A stretch of 64,000 bases of DNA from Pilimelia anulata (lineage in GTDB: Bacteria; Actinomycetota; Actinomycetes; Mycobacteriales; Micromonosporaceae), in NCBI RefSeq assembly GCF_014647895.1, contig NZ_BMQB01000001.1, positions 930,001 to 994,000 on the forward strand. The letters are read 5' to 3'. Position numbers and translations under genes: made by a program. Each line of letters starts with the position of its first letter. Position 1 is the stretch's first letter. Shown piece after piece: positions 1-10,468 of the stretch. Below the pieces are notes generated by a model. That model had not been told where the DNA came from. It ran no database searches and was given only the letters and a program-made list of their open reading frames with translations.

Positions 1-660
1 CCCCAGGCTCCCCGGCGGCACCCCCAGCTCCGCCGCGATGTCCCCGTAGCTGAGCGCCGGCTCCCGCAGCAGCAGCCCGATCAGCCGCCGGCAGCGCGCC
101 GGCAGCTCGGCCGTCGCCGCCCGCAGCACCTCGCCCCACTGGGCCGCCGTGAGGGCGCCGAGCGCCGCGTCGATCGGCTCGTGCCCGCGGTCGGACAGCG
201 CCGCCACCGTGTCCGGCGCGACCGGCTGGACCCGCCGGTGCTGGCGCAGCAATTGCAGGCAGACATTGCGCGTCGTCCGGCCGAGCCAGGAGGCGAGCGC
301 CGCCGGTTCGCGGATGGTGTGCGCATTCTCCATCAGCGACAGCCACACGGTTTGCGCGACGTCGTGGGTATCGGCGTCATTGAGTCGATAGCGCCGGGTG
401 AGGCCGTGTACGAGCGGGCCGTACGCGCGGATCAGCCGCGCCCAGGAATGCTCGTCGCCGGCCGCGGCCGCGGCGAGGATTCCCGGTTCGATCGGGTGCC
501 GCCCGGCGCTACCGCCCGCCCCCGCGGCCGGCCCGGCGCCGGGCCGGCGGGGCGTGGGCGGCGGTCGGGAGGCGGCCGGCGCGGCCGGGCGCGCGGCGCC
601 CGCCGGCGGGGCCGGTACGCAGGTCGGAGTGGGACGGACCAGGGCATCGAGCGATGGCAT
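1..660 (-). CDS. ECF-type RNA polymerase sigma factor, 3' end outside the window
   Basis: A sigma-70 family factor of the ECF type, which would direct core RNA polymerase to a particular promoter set. The gene reads leftward off the window edge, so only the first 220 codons are visible, without a stop. The ATG at 658-660 is preceded by GGGAG at a good distance. Residues 1-60 are an Ala/Pro/Arg-rich tail that adds to the usual ECF length. Region 2 lies at about 70-142 and includes DADTHDVAQTVWLSL, where ECF factors carry an acidic D-x-x-Q-x-x-F/W segment. Region 4 starts near 165, and its helix-turn-helix (LSYGDIAAELGVPPGSLG) is cut by the edge. No anti-sigma gene is visible on this side. The family call is firm; the ECF subgroup is unknown. 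Confidence 0.85.
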   Translation of the reverse strand, partial: MPSLDALVRPTPTCVPAPPAGAARPAAPAASRPPPTPRRPGAGPAAGAGGSAGRHPIEPGILAAAAAGDEHSWARLIRAYGPLVHGLTRRYRLNDADTHDVAQTVWLSLMENAHTIREPAALASWLGRTTRNVCLQLLRQHRRVQPVAPDTVAALSDRGHEPIDAALGALTAAQWGEVLRAATAELPARCRRLIGLLLREPALSYGDIAAELGVPPGSLG

Positions 661-1120
661 GGCGACTCCCGCTGTGGTGCATACGCCGTAGCAGCGGCGC
701 CCCCGTGACAGCCCGCGGAAGTGGGCTCTCCCACCCCGGAGCCTACCCTGCGCGACGACATGATTCCACTGTGGAGTGATCGCCCGAACGCACCCGGTCC
801 CCGCACCGATTGGCCGATGTCAATCCCCGACCCGGTCCGATCGGGGCCGGTGTGCGCGTGGCCGGCTCATGAAAAGACGTGAGTGAATACAGGAATCCGC
901 CGGTCACCCCGCCTTTTCGGGGGCCGGCGGCATTTCGTCGTATTCGCAATTCGTGCACCGTTGGCCGGGTGCAGGTATTCGACCCGGCCGATGCGTTCTC
1001 TTCATCTACACAGGTCGGACGGGGACGGCCTGGCGGGTGGCACGTCCCCGCGGTGGGCCCGCGCCCGCCGGTGCGCCGGTCGGCGCGCGCCGCACGGAGG
1101 CACCCGCGATGGAGGGAAGC
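661..1120. other. Intergenic region between divergent genes, with one strong hairpin
   Basis: This 460-nt stretch separates the leftward sigma factor gene from the rightward DUF4360 array and should hold promoters for both. I see no convincing coding sequence. A stable stem-loop lies at 897-930: CCGCCGG at 897-903 pairs with CCGGCGG at 924-930, and an inner CCCC/GGGG pair extends it. It sits about 190 nt before the first DUF4360 start, so it may be in a long 5' leader. I cannot place a -35/-10 pair with confidence. Confidence 0.5.
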
Positions 1121-1726
1121 ATGACCAGCTCGCGCACTATCCCGGCCGGCGCGCTCGTCGGGGCGCTTTTCGCCGCCGGCCTCGGCGTCCCCGCCGCGGC
1201 CGGGCCCCGCCCGACCCCGCCGCAGATCGAGGTCGTCTCGTACGGCGGCTCCGGCTGCCCCGCGGACACCGCGACGATCGTGCCCAACCTCGACGGCACC
1301 GGCTTCACCGCGCTGTACGACGCGTTCGAGGCGCGTACCCCGCAGACGCCGACCCTGCGCAACTGCACCCTCGTACTCAACATCAAGGTCCCGGCGGGCC
1401 TGAAGGTCGGCATCCGCAAGGTCACCTACCGCGGCGAGTCGGTGCTGCGCACGGGTGCCCGGGCGGAGTTCAAGGCCAAGTACTTCTACCAGGGCAACTC
1501 CCGCACGCTGGAGCACCCGGGCTGGGCGGACCGCGGCCCGTACGACGGCTCGTGGGACGCCGAGCACCGGATCAAGGAGAAGTACTTCACCCTCTGCGGC
1601 GTCGAGACCCGGCTCAACGTGACGCAGAACCTCAAGGTCAGCGGCAGCGGCTCGAACGTCGTCAACCTGGAGACGGCCGACTCCAGCTACTCGTCCAAGT
1701 GGGACTTCGACATCGAGGAGTGCTGA
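1121..1726 (+). CDS. Secreted DUF4360 family protein, copy 1 of 4
   Basis: A 201-residue protein of the DUF4360 type, which is secreted and of unknown function. The ATG at 1121 follows GGAGGG at 1111-1116; an ATG at 1109 lies before that site and is less likely. The N-terminus is a signal peptide (Ala-rich core ending near VPAAAGP). The mature part has the conserved YGGSGCP opening, an FxAxYDAFEARTP segment, a Cys pair around RNCTLVL, the block EFKAKYFYQGNSRTLEHPGW, the central Cys of FTLCGVE and a C-terminal Cys, consistent with disulfides outside the cell. It heads a run of four paralogues in the same direction. A hairpin follows at 1735-1771. The family call rests on my recognition of these motifs. 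Confidence 0.85.
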   Translation: MTSSRTIPAGALVGALFAAGLGVPAAAGPRPTPPQIEVVSYGGSGCPADTATIVPNLDGTGFTALYDAFEARTPQTPTLRNCTLVLNIKVPAGLKVGIRKVTYRGESVLRTGARAEFKAKYFYQGNSRTLEHPGWADRGPYDGSWDAEHRIKEKYFTLCGVETRLNVTQNLKVSGSGSNVVNLETADSSYSSKWDFDIEEC

Positions 1727-1734
1727 CCGCCACC

Positions 1735-1771
1735 GGCGGCGCCGCGCCCTCCTCGCGGGCGCGGTGCCGCC
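1735..1771 (+). terminator. GC-rich hairpin between DUF4360 copies 1 and 2
   Basis: GGCGGC-G-CCGCGCCC (1735-1749) pairs with GGGCGCGG-T-GCCGCC (1757-1771) around a 7-nt loop. There is no T-run, so it could be an attenuator, an mRNA-stabilising element or a leaky terminator within the array. Confidence 0.5.
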
Positions 1772-1820
1772 GGTTGCGCCAGCGACCCGTGCCGCACCGC
1801 AACAGACAGGGGAAACGCTC

Positions 1821-2444
1821 ATGAAAACGTACGTGTCCAGACTCCTCGCCGGCGCGCTGGTCGCCGCCTGCGTCGGCGCCGGCGTGGCGGTGCCCGCGGC
1901 CGCGGCCCGGTCCGCCGGGCCGCCCCAGTTGGAGCTGGCCGGCCTCTCGGGCGCCGGCTGCCCGAACGACGGCACCACCCACGTGGAGATCAACCCGGCC
2001 GGCAGTGGCTTCACCATCCTGTACGGGGCGTTCGAGGTGCGCACCCCGACGACGCCGGCGGTGAAGGCGTGCACCGTCACCTTCAAGGTCAAGCTCGACC
2101 CGGGCTACCGGCTCGGCGTCCGCAAGGTGGACTACCGCGGCGAGGCCGTGCTGGTCGCCCGGGGCAGCGCCGAGTTCAAGGCCAAGTACTTCTGGCAGGG
2201 CGTCTCCCGGACCGAGGAGCTGCCGGGCTGGAAGCGCACCGGGCCGTACGACTCGTCCTGGCAGGCGACGCACACGCTGACCGAGTTCTGGGGCTCCCGC
2301 TGTGGCGGCACCGACCAGCTCGTGATCACCCAGAACCTCAAGGCCACCGGTACCGGCACCAACGTCGTGAACATGGAGACCGCCGACTCCAGGTACTCGA
2401 CGATCTGGGAGCTGGACACCAAGCCCTGCACCACCCGCGCCTGA
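1821..2444 (+). CDS. Secreted DUF4360 family protein, copy 2 of 4
   Basis: A 207-residue secreted paralogue. The ATG at 1821 is chosen because it begins a clean signal peptide (MKTYVSRLLAGALVAACVGA, ending near AAAARSAG) and follows CAGGGGAAA; the reading frame is open further upstream. It shares with its neighbours the GxSGAGCP opening, the FKAKYFWQGVSRTEELPGW block, FWGSRCGGTDQLVITQNLK and a C-terminal Cys. It is closer to copy 4 (common FWGSRCGG motif) than to copies 1 and 3. Function is unknown. It is separated from the next copy by a long hairpin at 2454-2498. Confidence 0.85.
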   Translation: MKTYVSRLLAGALVAACVGAGVAVPAAAARSAGPPQLELAGLSGAGCPNDGTTHVEINPAGSGFTILYGAFEVRTPTTPAVKACTVTFKVKLDPGYRLGVRKVDYRGEAVLVARGSAEFKAKYFWQGVSRTEELPGWKRTGPYDSSWQATHTLTEFWGSRCGGTDQLVITQNLKATGTGTNVVNMETADSRYSTIWELDTKPCTTRA

Positions 2445-2453
2445 ATCCCTCCG

Positions 2454-2498
2454 GGGCCGCTGGCGGTCGCGCACTCGGCGCGCGGCCGCCAGCGGCCC
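2454..2498 (+). terminator. Long hairpin between DUF4360 copies 2 and 3
   Basis: GGGCCGCTGGCGG (2454-2466) pairs with CCGCCAGCGGCCC (2486-2498), a perfect 13-bp stem with additional inner CGCGC pairing. There is no T-run. It lies directly after the stop of copy 2 and ends 36 nt before the start of copy 3, so it could terminate or tune expression within the array. Confidence 0.55.
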
Positions 2499-2533
2499 AC
2501 CAACCATGCCCTCGGCCGAGGAGGCAACCACCC

Positions 2534-3160
2534 ATGAGACTCGCCACCCGAATAGCCGCCGCCGCCCTCGCCGGGCTGGCCGCGGTGCCGGGCGGTCCGG
2601 CTGCGGCCGGCCCGCCCGACGATCCCGCCACCGACCCCGTACGGGTCCGGCTGGTCACCGTCGCCGGCTCCGGCTGCCCGCGCGGCAGCGCGTACGTCGC
2701 GCCGCAGCCGGACGACGCCGGCATCACCGTCAGCTTCGGCGGGTTCCGCGCGGCCACCCCGCCGGACCCCGACCTCAAGGCGTGCACGCTGGTCCTGGAG
2801 GTGACGCCGCCGGCCGGGTACCGCGCCCGCATCGGCGAGGTCACCTACCGCGGCGACGCCAGGCTGACCGGCGGCCACGTGACGTTCAAGGCCAAGTACC
2901 AGTGGGCCGGCGGCGACACCGTCGTCCACCCCGGCTGGTCCCGGCGCGGCTGGTTCAACGACCGCTGGCAGGTCACCCAGCACCCCGACCGCGGCCAGTG
3001 GTCGGACTGCGGGACGGACCGGCTCAACCTCACCCAGTCCCTGCGCGCGGACGGCGCGGGCGTCAACCGGATCGGGATGACCCGGCCGGACGAGGACTGG
3101 GCCCTGCGCATCGACTGGCGGCTGGATAGCTGCAACCGACCGGATGGGGGAGACCGATGA
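2534..3160 (+). CDS. Secreted DUF4360 family protein, copy 3 of 4
   Basis: A 208-residue secreted paralogue. The ATG at 2534 follows AGGAGG and opens a signal peptide (MRLATRIAAAALAGLAAVPG, then AAAGPPDD). It keeps the AGSGCP opening, the FGGFRAATPPDPDLKACTL segment, FKAKYQWAGGDTVVHPGW, the central Cys (WSDCGTDRLNLTQSL) and a C-terminal Cys, but it is the most divergent copy, with an altered DRGQW segment and an Asn/Arg-rich end. Its TGA overlaps the ATG of copy 4 (ATGA), so the two are likely translationally coupled. Confidence 0.83.
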   Translation: MRLATRIAAAALAGLAAVPGGPAAAGPPDDPATDPVRVRLVTVAGSGCPRGSAYVAPQPDDAGITVSFGGFRAATPPDPDLKACTLVLEVTPPAGYRARIGEVTYRGDARLTGGHVTFKAKYQWAGGDTVVHPGWSRRGWFNDRWQVTQHPDRGQWSDCGTDRLNLTQSLRADGAGVNRIGMTRPDEDWALRIDWRLDSCNRPDGGDR

Positions 3161-3753
3161 GCACGCGCAACCGGGTCGCCGCGGCGACCCTGATCGCCGC
3201 CTGCACCGTACCGCTGGCGGCGCCGCCGGCCACCGCGGCGCCGGAGCCGCGCCGCGGCCCGGTCGGCGTCGAACTGGTCGCCGTCTCCGGCTCGGGCTGC
3301 GACAAGGACAGCACGTCGGTGATCGTCGACCCGACCGGCGGCGGGCTGACCGCGCTGTACCGGGACTTCACCGCCCGGACGCCGCACAGCCCGGCGATCG
3401 TGGCCTGCACGCTGGTGCTGCGGCTCACCGCCGCCGAGGGCCACCGGGTCGGGCTGCGCCGGGTCGCGTACAGCGGCGAGGCCACCCTGCGGCCGGGCGC
3501 GACGGCCCAGTTCAAGAGCAAGTACTTCTGGCAGGGCGACAGCCGCACCCTGGAGTTGCCGGGCTGGCGCGGCGAGGGCCCGTACGACGGCTCGTGGCAG
3601 GCGGCGCACACCCTGGACGACTTCTGGGGCTCCCGCTGCGGCGGCCTCGACCAGTTGATCATCACGCAGAACATCCGGGCCAGCGGCCCCGGCGGCAACC
3701 GCATCGACGTCGGGTACGGCGCCCTCTGGGACCTGGTCACCCAGCCCTGCTGA
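3157..3753 (+). CDS. Secreted DUF4360 family protein, copy 4 of 4
   Basis: A 198-residue secreted paralogue whose ATG overlaps the stop of copy 3 by four bases, fixing the start. A short signal peptide ends near ATAAPEPR. Conserved features are SGSGCDKDS, LTALYRDFTARTP, FKSKYFWQGDSRTLELPGW, FWGSRCGGLDQLIITQNI and a final Cys as the last residue. The role is not known; secretion and fixed Cys positions suggest a stable extracellular protein. A strong hairpin at 3761-3798 closes the array. Confidence 0.85.
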   Translation: MSTRNRVAAATLIAACTVPLAAPPATAAPEPRRGPVGVELVAVSGSGCDKDSTSVIVDPTGGGLTALYRDFTARTPHSPAIVACTLVLRLTAAEGHRVGLRRVAYSGEATLRPGATAQFKSKYFWQGDSRTLELPGWRGEGPYDGSWQAAHTLDDFWGSRCGGLDQLIITQNIRASGPGGNRIDVGYGALWDLVTQPC

Positions 3754-3760
3754 ACCGGGC

Positions 3761-3798
3761 CCGCGCCCGCCGCGCCGCACGTCGGCCGGCGGGCGCGG
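3761..3798 (+). terminator. Putative terminator after the DUF4360 array
   Basis: CCGCGCCCGCCG (3761-3772) pairs perfectly with CGGCGGGCGCGG (3787-3798) around a 14-nt loop, a few bases after the stop of copy 4. It has no T-run, as is common for hairpins in high-GC actinobacteria. Confidence 0.6.
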
Positions 3799-3948
3799 TG
3801 CCGCCGCGCGCCGCGCGGGCTCGGTGGATGAGAAGTGTCGGGGGTCGGGGCTACAGTTGCCGGCGGTGGCCCCGCTGGGTGCGCATTCCCCCGCAAACCC
3901 GGCAGACGATTCCCGGCCACCACAGACCCGACCCGGTGAGGACGGCAA

Positions 3949-6900
<2,952 letters not shown>

Positions 6901-6908
6901 GCTGCCCT

Positions 6909-6929
6909 TACCTCCTCGATCGGGAGGTA
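6909..6929 (+). terminator. Short hairpin after uvrA
   Basis: TACCTCC (6909-6915) pairs with GGAGGTA (6923-6929) around TCGATCG. It lies 8 nt after the uvrA stop and may end that transcript or be an operator for the following Rieske gene. Confidence 0.45.
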
Positions 6930-7005
6930 TGTCTGTGCCGTACCGCATACCGTGTGGCGGTGGCGCTGCCCGGCGCCGCGCCCGGCGTACCGGAGAGAGG
7001 GGCCG

Positions 7006-7479
7006 ATGATGACCGAGGACACCACGGCGACCAGCCCGCGGACGGGCCGGCGGGCCGTCCTGTTCAGCGCGGGGGCGGTCGGCGCGACGACGGTGCTCGC
7101 CGGCTGCGGCGACGGCGACAAGGACACGGCGGCCGAGCCGACCGCGACGCAGGGCGGGCCGGCGACCGGCGCGCCGACGACCGCGGCGCCGACGGCGCTG
7201 GTGAAGGCGGCCGAGGTGCCGGTCGGCGGCGGCGTGGTGCTCAAGGACCGCGAGGTCGTGGTGACCCAGCCGACGGCGGGCGTGTACAAGGGCTTCAGCG
7301 CCAAGTGCACGCACCAGGGCTGCACGGTCCAGGCGGTCACCGCCGGCAAGATCCACTGTGCCTGCCACAACAGCGACTTCTCCATCACCGACGGCTCGGT
7401 GCTGGGCGGCCCGGCCCGGGCGGCGCTGCCGGAGCGCACGGTGAAGAAGGACGGCGACGAGATCGTCCCGGCGCCGTAG
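7006..7479 (+). CDS. Rieske (2Fe-2S) lipoprotein, Tat-exported
   Basis: A 157-residue single-domain Rieske protein, presumably an electron-transfer lipoprotein on the outer face of the membrane; the partner is unknown. The start is one of two adjacent ATGs (7006 or 7009) after AGAGAGGGG. The leader has a twin-arginine motif (TGRRAVLFS) and a lipobox LAGC with Cys34 as the lipidation site. A Thr/Ala-rich linker follows. The cluster ligands are in CTHQGC and CACHNSDF, matching C-x-H and C-x2-H. The C-terminus is short, without a membrane domain, so it is not the QcrA subunit of the bc complex. It may form a transcription unit of its own between uvrA and the convergent gene at 7567. Confidence 0.88.
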   Translation: MMTEDTTATSPRTGRRAVLFSAGAVGATTVLAGCGDGDKDTAAEPTATQGGPATGAPTTAAPTALVKAAEVPVGGGVVLKDREVVVTQPTAGVYKGFSAKCTHQGCTVQAVTAGKIHCACHNSDFSITDGSVLGGPARAALPERTVKKDGDEIVPAP

Positions 7480-7566
7480 CCGCCCGCGCCCGGCGTCCGG
7501 GTCGAGCCGCGCACCCGCCGCGGCCGCCCGCGACCCGCGACGCGCCCCATGGCGGGCGGCGCGGGG

Positions 7567-8259
7567 TCAGGCGGCCGGGCGGTCGGCCAGCAGCTCCCGC
7601 GCCCGGGCGACCAGGGCCGCCGGGTCGTCGGCGTAGAACCGGACGGCCGTGAGCGGGCGCCCGGCGGCGCGGCGCAGCGGCAGCACCCGCGGCCCGCGCA
7701 GCACGACGTCCACGTTGGTCTGGCCGACCACCGCCAGGTGCGCGGCCCGGCCGCCGTCGGGCTCGTCCTCGACCAGCACGGTGCCGGGCGGCAGCGTCCG
7801 GGTGCGCGCGGTGATCGACGCGATGTCCGCCGCGGGGATCGCCAGCCGCCCGGTCATGCCGTACCGGACGCGGATGCCGGCCGGGCCGACCAGGTGCGGC
7901 TCCTGCCGGGTGGTGGCGAGCAGCCCGACCATCCAGACCAGCCCGTACACCCCGAGCACGTCGAGCGCGAGCCGGGCGCCGGACCACGGTACGACGAAGT
8001 GGACGATCGGCAGCTCCACCGCCGAGATGATCACGAAGGCGCGCAGGGTCGGGGCGACGCCCGCCGCGTACCCGAAGCCGTGCGCGCCCGCGGGCAGCAG
8101 CGGCGGCCGGCGCCGCGCCCAGCGCCACAGGTTGCGCCAGAGCGCCAGCTCGTACCGGACGACGGCGACGGCCACCCGCCACACCGCCCGCACGACCGCC
8201 CCGCCCCGGCCGCGCTGCCCCCTCGCGACCGCACCGGCCCGGCCGCGCCGCCCGCTCAC
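7567..8259 (-). CDS. Membrane protein with a PH-like domain, function unknown
   Basis: A 230-residue protein. The GTG start at 8259 overlaps the stop of the marR-type gene (GTGA), so the two are co-translated. The first 60 residues are very basic. Two hydrophobic segments lie at about 65-85 and 95-115 (AFVIISAVELPIVHFVV and VLGVYGLVWMVGLLA). The C-terminal half (PHLVGPAGIRVRYG ... IPAADIASITAR) resembles bacterial PH-type domains next to membrane segments. The substrate or partner is unknown. Linkage to MarR suggests a role in the same stress response. The PH assignment is a pattern judgement, not a profile match. Confidence 0.6.
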   Translation of the reverse strand: MSGRRGRAGAVARGQRGRGGAVVRAVWRVAVAVVRYELALWRNLWRWARRRPPLLPAGAHGFGYAAGVAPTLRAFVIISAVELPIVHFVVPWSGARLALDVLGVYGLVWMVGLLATTRQEPHLVGPAGIRVRYGMTGRLAIPAADIASITARTRTLPPGTVLVEDEPDGGRAAHLAVVGQTNVDVVLRGPRVLPLRRAAGRPLTAVRFYADDPAALVARARELLADRPAA

Positions 8260-8723
8260 GACCGCACCGGCAGGTGGGGGCGGAGCCGGTCCAGCAGCTC
8301 CCCCAGGCCGGCGAGCAGGCCGGCGAACCGGTCCGGGGCCATGCCGTCGAACAGCAGCGCCGCGAACCCGCCCCGCTCCCGTTCCAGCGCCGCGACCGCG
8401 TCCGCGCCGCGCGCGGTGAACGTGACCAGCGCGGCCCGCCGGTCGGTGGGGTGCGGCTCGCGGGTGACGAACCCGGTGCCGGCGAGCCCGTCGACCAGGC
8501 CGGTGACCGTGCGGGCGCTGACGCCGAGGGCGTCGGCGAGCGCCCGCTGGGTGCTCGGGCCGGCGGCCCGCAGGACCCAGAGCAGCCGGGCGCGGGACTC
8601 GGTCAGGCCGTCGGCGGCGAGCCGGCCGGTCATGTCCTCGTTGAGCAGGACCACCAGCTCCAGCAGCCGGTCCAGCGCGCGGTACCGCGCCTCCTCCTGC
8701 CCTGCGCGTGCGCTCTTGTCCAT
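8256..8723 (-). CDS. MarR family transcriptional regulator
   Basis: A 155-residue winged-helix regulator. The ATG at 8723 is chosen because GGGAGGAG lies just upstream; the frame is open to 8753 but that start lacks a ribosome site. The DNA-binding region (STQRALADALGVSARTVTGL, then the wing EPHPTDRRAALVTFT with the conserved D-x-R) is typical of MarR. Flanking helices would form the dimer interface. It is divergent from the SDR gene at 8828 and upstream of the PH-like membrane protein. An inverted repeat at 8747-8775 lies over its probable promoter, which fits autorepression and control of the SDR gene. The inducer is unknown. Confidence 0.88.
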   Translation of the reverse strand: MDKSARAGQEEARYRALDRLLELVVLLNEDMTGRLAADGLTESRARLLWVLRAAGPSTQRALADALGVSARTVTGLVDGLAGTGFVTREPHPTDRRAALVTFTARGADAVAALERERGGFAALLFDGMAPDRFAGLLAGLGELLDRLRPHLPVRS

Positions 8724-8746
8724 CGCCGCTCCTCCCGTCGGGATAG

Positions 8747-8775
8747 TGAGCATACTACATAGTGAGTCATGCTCA
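8747..8775. promoter_or_regulatory. Probable MarR operator in a divergent promoter
   Basis: TGAGCAT (8747-8753) and ATGCTCA (8769-8775) form a perfect 7-bp inverted repeat with 15 nt between, containing further short symmetric pieces (ACTACATAGTGAG). On the minus strand the first arm overlaps TATGCT, a likely -10 box for the marR-type gene. Location and symmetry suggest a repressor site controlling both directions. Confidence 0.6.
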
Positions 8776-8815
8776 GTAGTGACGCGGGCGACAGCCCGCG
8801 CGGGGGAGCGGCGCC

Positions 8816-8821
8816 TAGGCT
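8816..8821 (+). promoter_or_regulatory. -10 box (TAGGCT) for a leaderless SDR transcript
   Basis: TAGGCT ends 6 nt before the ATG at 8828, so transcription would begin at or next to the start codon. No purine-rich ribosome site precedes the ATG. I could not fix a matching -35. Confidence 0.5.
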
Positions 8822-8827
8822 GCGGGG

Positions 8828-9562
8828 ATGTCGTCCGCGCCCGTCACGATCATCACCGGCGCCAGCCGCGGCATCGGCGCCGCGACCGCGCTGCGCCTCG
8901 CCGCGCCCGACCGGGTCCTGCTGCTGGGGTACCGCCGGGACGCCGCCGCGGCCGCCGCGGTGGCCGACGCCGTCCGGGACGCCGGCGGCCGGGCCGAGAC
9001 GTGCGCCGTCGACACCGCCGACCCGGACCGGGTGGCCGCGCTGTTCGCCGCCGCCGACGCCCTCGGCCCGCTGGCCGGGCTGGTCAACAACGCGGGCGTC
9101 ACCTCGCCGATGGGCCGGCTGGCCGACGCCGACCTGGCCGACCTGCGCCGGGTGGTGGAGGTCAACCTGCTCGGGTACCTGTACTGCGCCCGCGAGGCGG
9201 CCCGGCGGCTGACCGCCGGCGGCGCGATCGTCAACGTCTCCTCGGTCGCGGCCACGCTGGGCAGCCCGGGGGAGTACGTGCACTACGCGGCCACCAAGGC
9301 CGCCATCGACGCGCTCACCCTCGGCCTGGCCAGGGAGCTGGCCGTCGAGGGGGTCCGGGTGAACGCGGTGGCGCCGGGCATCATCCGCACCGACATCCAC
9401 GCCGCCTCCGGCGACCCGGGGCGGCCGGACCGGCTCGCCGGGCGCATCCCGATGGGCCGCGCCGGGCTGGTCGAGGAGGTCGCGGACGCCATCGCCCACC
9501 TGCTCCACCCCGGCGCGTCGTACACCACCGGGGCGGTCCTGCGGGTGGCCGGCGGCCTCTAG
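8828..9562 (+). CDS. Short-chain dehydrogenase/reductase (SDR)
   Basis: A 244-residue classical SDR, an NAD(P)H-dependent oxidoreductase of unknown substrate. The cofactor motif TGASRGIG is at residues 10-17, NNAG near 90, the catalytic Ser in VNVSSVA near 137 and YAATK (Tyr and Lys) near 152. The PG motif follows at VAPGIIRTD, so all catalytic residues are present. Length is normal. It is divergent from a MarR regulator with a shared operator-like repeat, so it is probably derepressed by the MarR ligand. A tetrameric cytosolic enzyme is expected. A bidirectional hairpin follows at 9576-9612. Confidence 0.92.
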   Translation: MSSAPVTIITGASRGIGAATALRLAAPDRVLLLGYRRDAAAAAAVADAVRDAGGRAETCAVDTADPDRVAALFAAADALGPLAGLVNNAGVTSPMGRLADADLADLRRVVEVNLLGYLYCAREAARRLTAGGAIVNVSSVAATLGSPGEYVHYAATKAAIDALTLGLARELAVEGVRVNAVAPGIIRTDIHAASGDPGRPDRLAGRIPMGRAGLVEEVADAIAHLLHPGASYTTGAVLRVAGGL

Positions 9563-9575
9563 CGACCCGACCCGG

Positions 9576-9612
9576 CCGCGGTGCGGCCGGCAGCTCGCGG
9601 GCCGCACCGCGG
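9576..9612. terminator. Bidirectional terminator hairpin
   Basis: CCGCGGTGCGGCC (9576-9588) pairs perfectly with GGCCGCACCGCGG (9600-9612), 13 bp with an 11-nt loop, between the convergent SDR and SRPBCC genes. Confidence 0.65.
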
Positions 9613-9668
9613 GGTGGCCCGATGGTCGGCCGGATTCGGCCCGGCCGGGTGCGGCAGCCGCGGGCGGG

Positions 9669-10127
9669 TCAGTCGGTGCTGGCGGCGTACGCGTCGAGGA
9701 CCGCCGGCCAGTCCCGGGCGTACCGCTCGCGGGCCGCGTCGCCGTCCGGGCGGTTCACCCAGCCGGTGTGCCGCAGCGTCACCTCGGTGCGGTCGTCCAC
9801 GCCGATGAACGTGACCTCGATCCGGGTCGCCTCCGGCTCGGGGCGGCCGGGGTGCCAGGTGAACGCCACCCGGTACGGCGGGTCCCAGACCGTGAGCGTG
9901 CCCCAGGTGACCGGCTCGGCGTCGGCGAGCTGCTCGATGATCTGCTCGCCGGCGGCGCCGCCGAAGTGCACGCCGCCGCTGCGCTCGCCGCCGACGGAGT
10001 GGGTGCGCAGCGGCCACCAGCCGCCGTACTCGGCCGTGAACAGCCGGAACGCCCGGGCCGGCGGCACCGGCAGCAGGACCGTGTGCAGCAGCGGCGCGAG
10101 CGCCGTCGGGGTGTGCCGAGGGGTCAT
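9669..10127 (-). CDS. SRPBCC / AHSA1-like domain protein
   Basis: A 152-residue START-like fold protein of the AHSA1 (activator of Hsp90 ATPase) type. The ATG at 10127 overlaps the stop of the ArsR-type gene (ATGA), which sets the start. Typical features are the N-terminal strand with PPARAFRLFTAEYGGWWP, the central FGGAAGEQIIEQL, the block WGTLTVWDPPYRVAFTWHPG and a C-terminal helix RYARDWPAVLDAYAA. In this family paired with ArsR, the protein is thought to bind small hydrophobic ligands, but the substrate here is unknown. It is expressed as a two-gene unit with the regulator. Confidence 0.85.
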   Translation of the reverse strand: MTPRHTPTALAPLLHTVLLPVPPARAFRLFTAEYGGWWPLRTHSVGGERSGGVHFGGAAGEQIIEQLADAEPVTWGTLTVWDPPYRVAFTWHPGRPEPEATRIEVTFIGVDDRTEVTLRHTGWVNRPDGDAARERYARDWPAVLDAYAASTD

Positions 10128-10468
10128 GTCGATGTCCCTTCCCGCGCGGACGGGGTGCACCGGAAACCGTCCAGCCACGAGTGCAGCGGGCCGAGGCCGG
10201 TGGGGTCGAGGCGGTACACGTTGCGGGTCCCGGCCGGCTCGTACCGGACCAGGCCGCTGTCGCGCAGCACCCGCAGGTGCTGGGAGACCGCCGGCCGGCT
10301 GACCGGCAGCCGCCGGGCCAGCTCGCCCACCGACGCCGGCCCGGCGCGCAGCGCGGCCAGGACGTCGCGGCGGGTGGGGTCGGCGAGGGCCTCCAGCACG
10401 GTGTGGTGCGTGCCGGCGGGGGAGCGCGGGCCGACCCGGCGCGCGCCGGGTCCTCGGTAAGTGGCCAC
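10124..10468 (-). CDS. ArsR-type winged-helix regulator
   Basis: A 114-residue ArsR/SmtB-fold repressor without obvious metal ligands. The start is GTG at 10468 (VATYRG...): it lies 7 nt after a TACCTT box and has no ribosome site, so the mRNA is probably leaderless. The frame is open further upstream without a better start. The helix-turn-helix is PASVGELARRLPVSRPAVSQ, followed by the wing GLVRYEPAGTRNVYRL. The C-terminal WLDGFRC is typical of the ArsR genes that precede SRPBCC partners. It is divergent from uvrC, and a 9-bp inverted repeat spans its start, which suggests strong autorepression. Confidence 0.88.
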   Translation of the reverse strand: MATYRGPGARRVGPRSPAGTHHTVLEALADPTRRDVLAALRAGPASVGELARRLPVSRPAVSQHLRVLRDSGLVRYEPAGTRNVYRLDPTGLGPLHSWLDGFRCTPSAREGTST

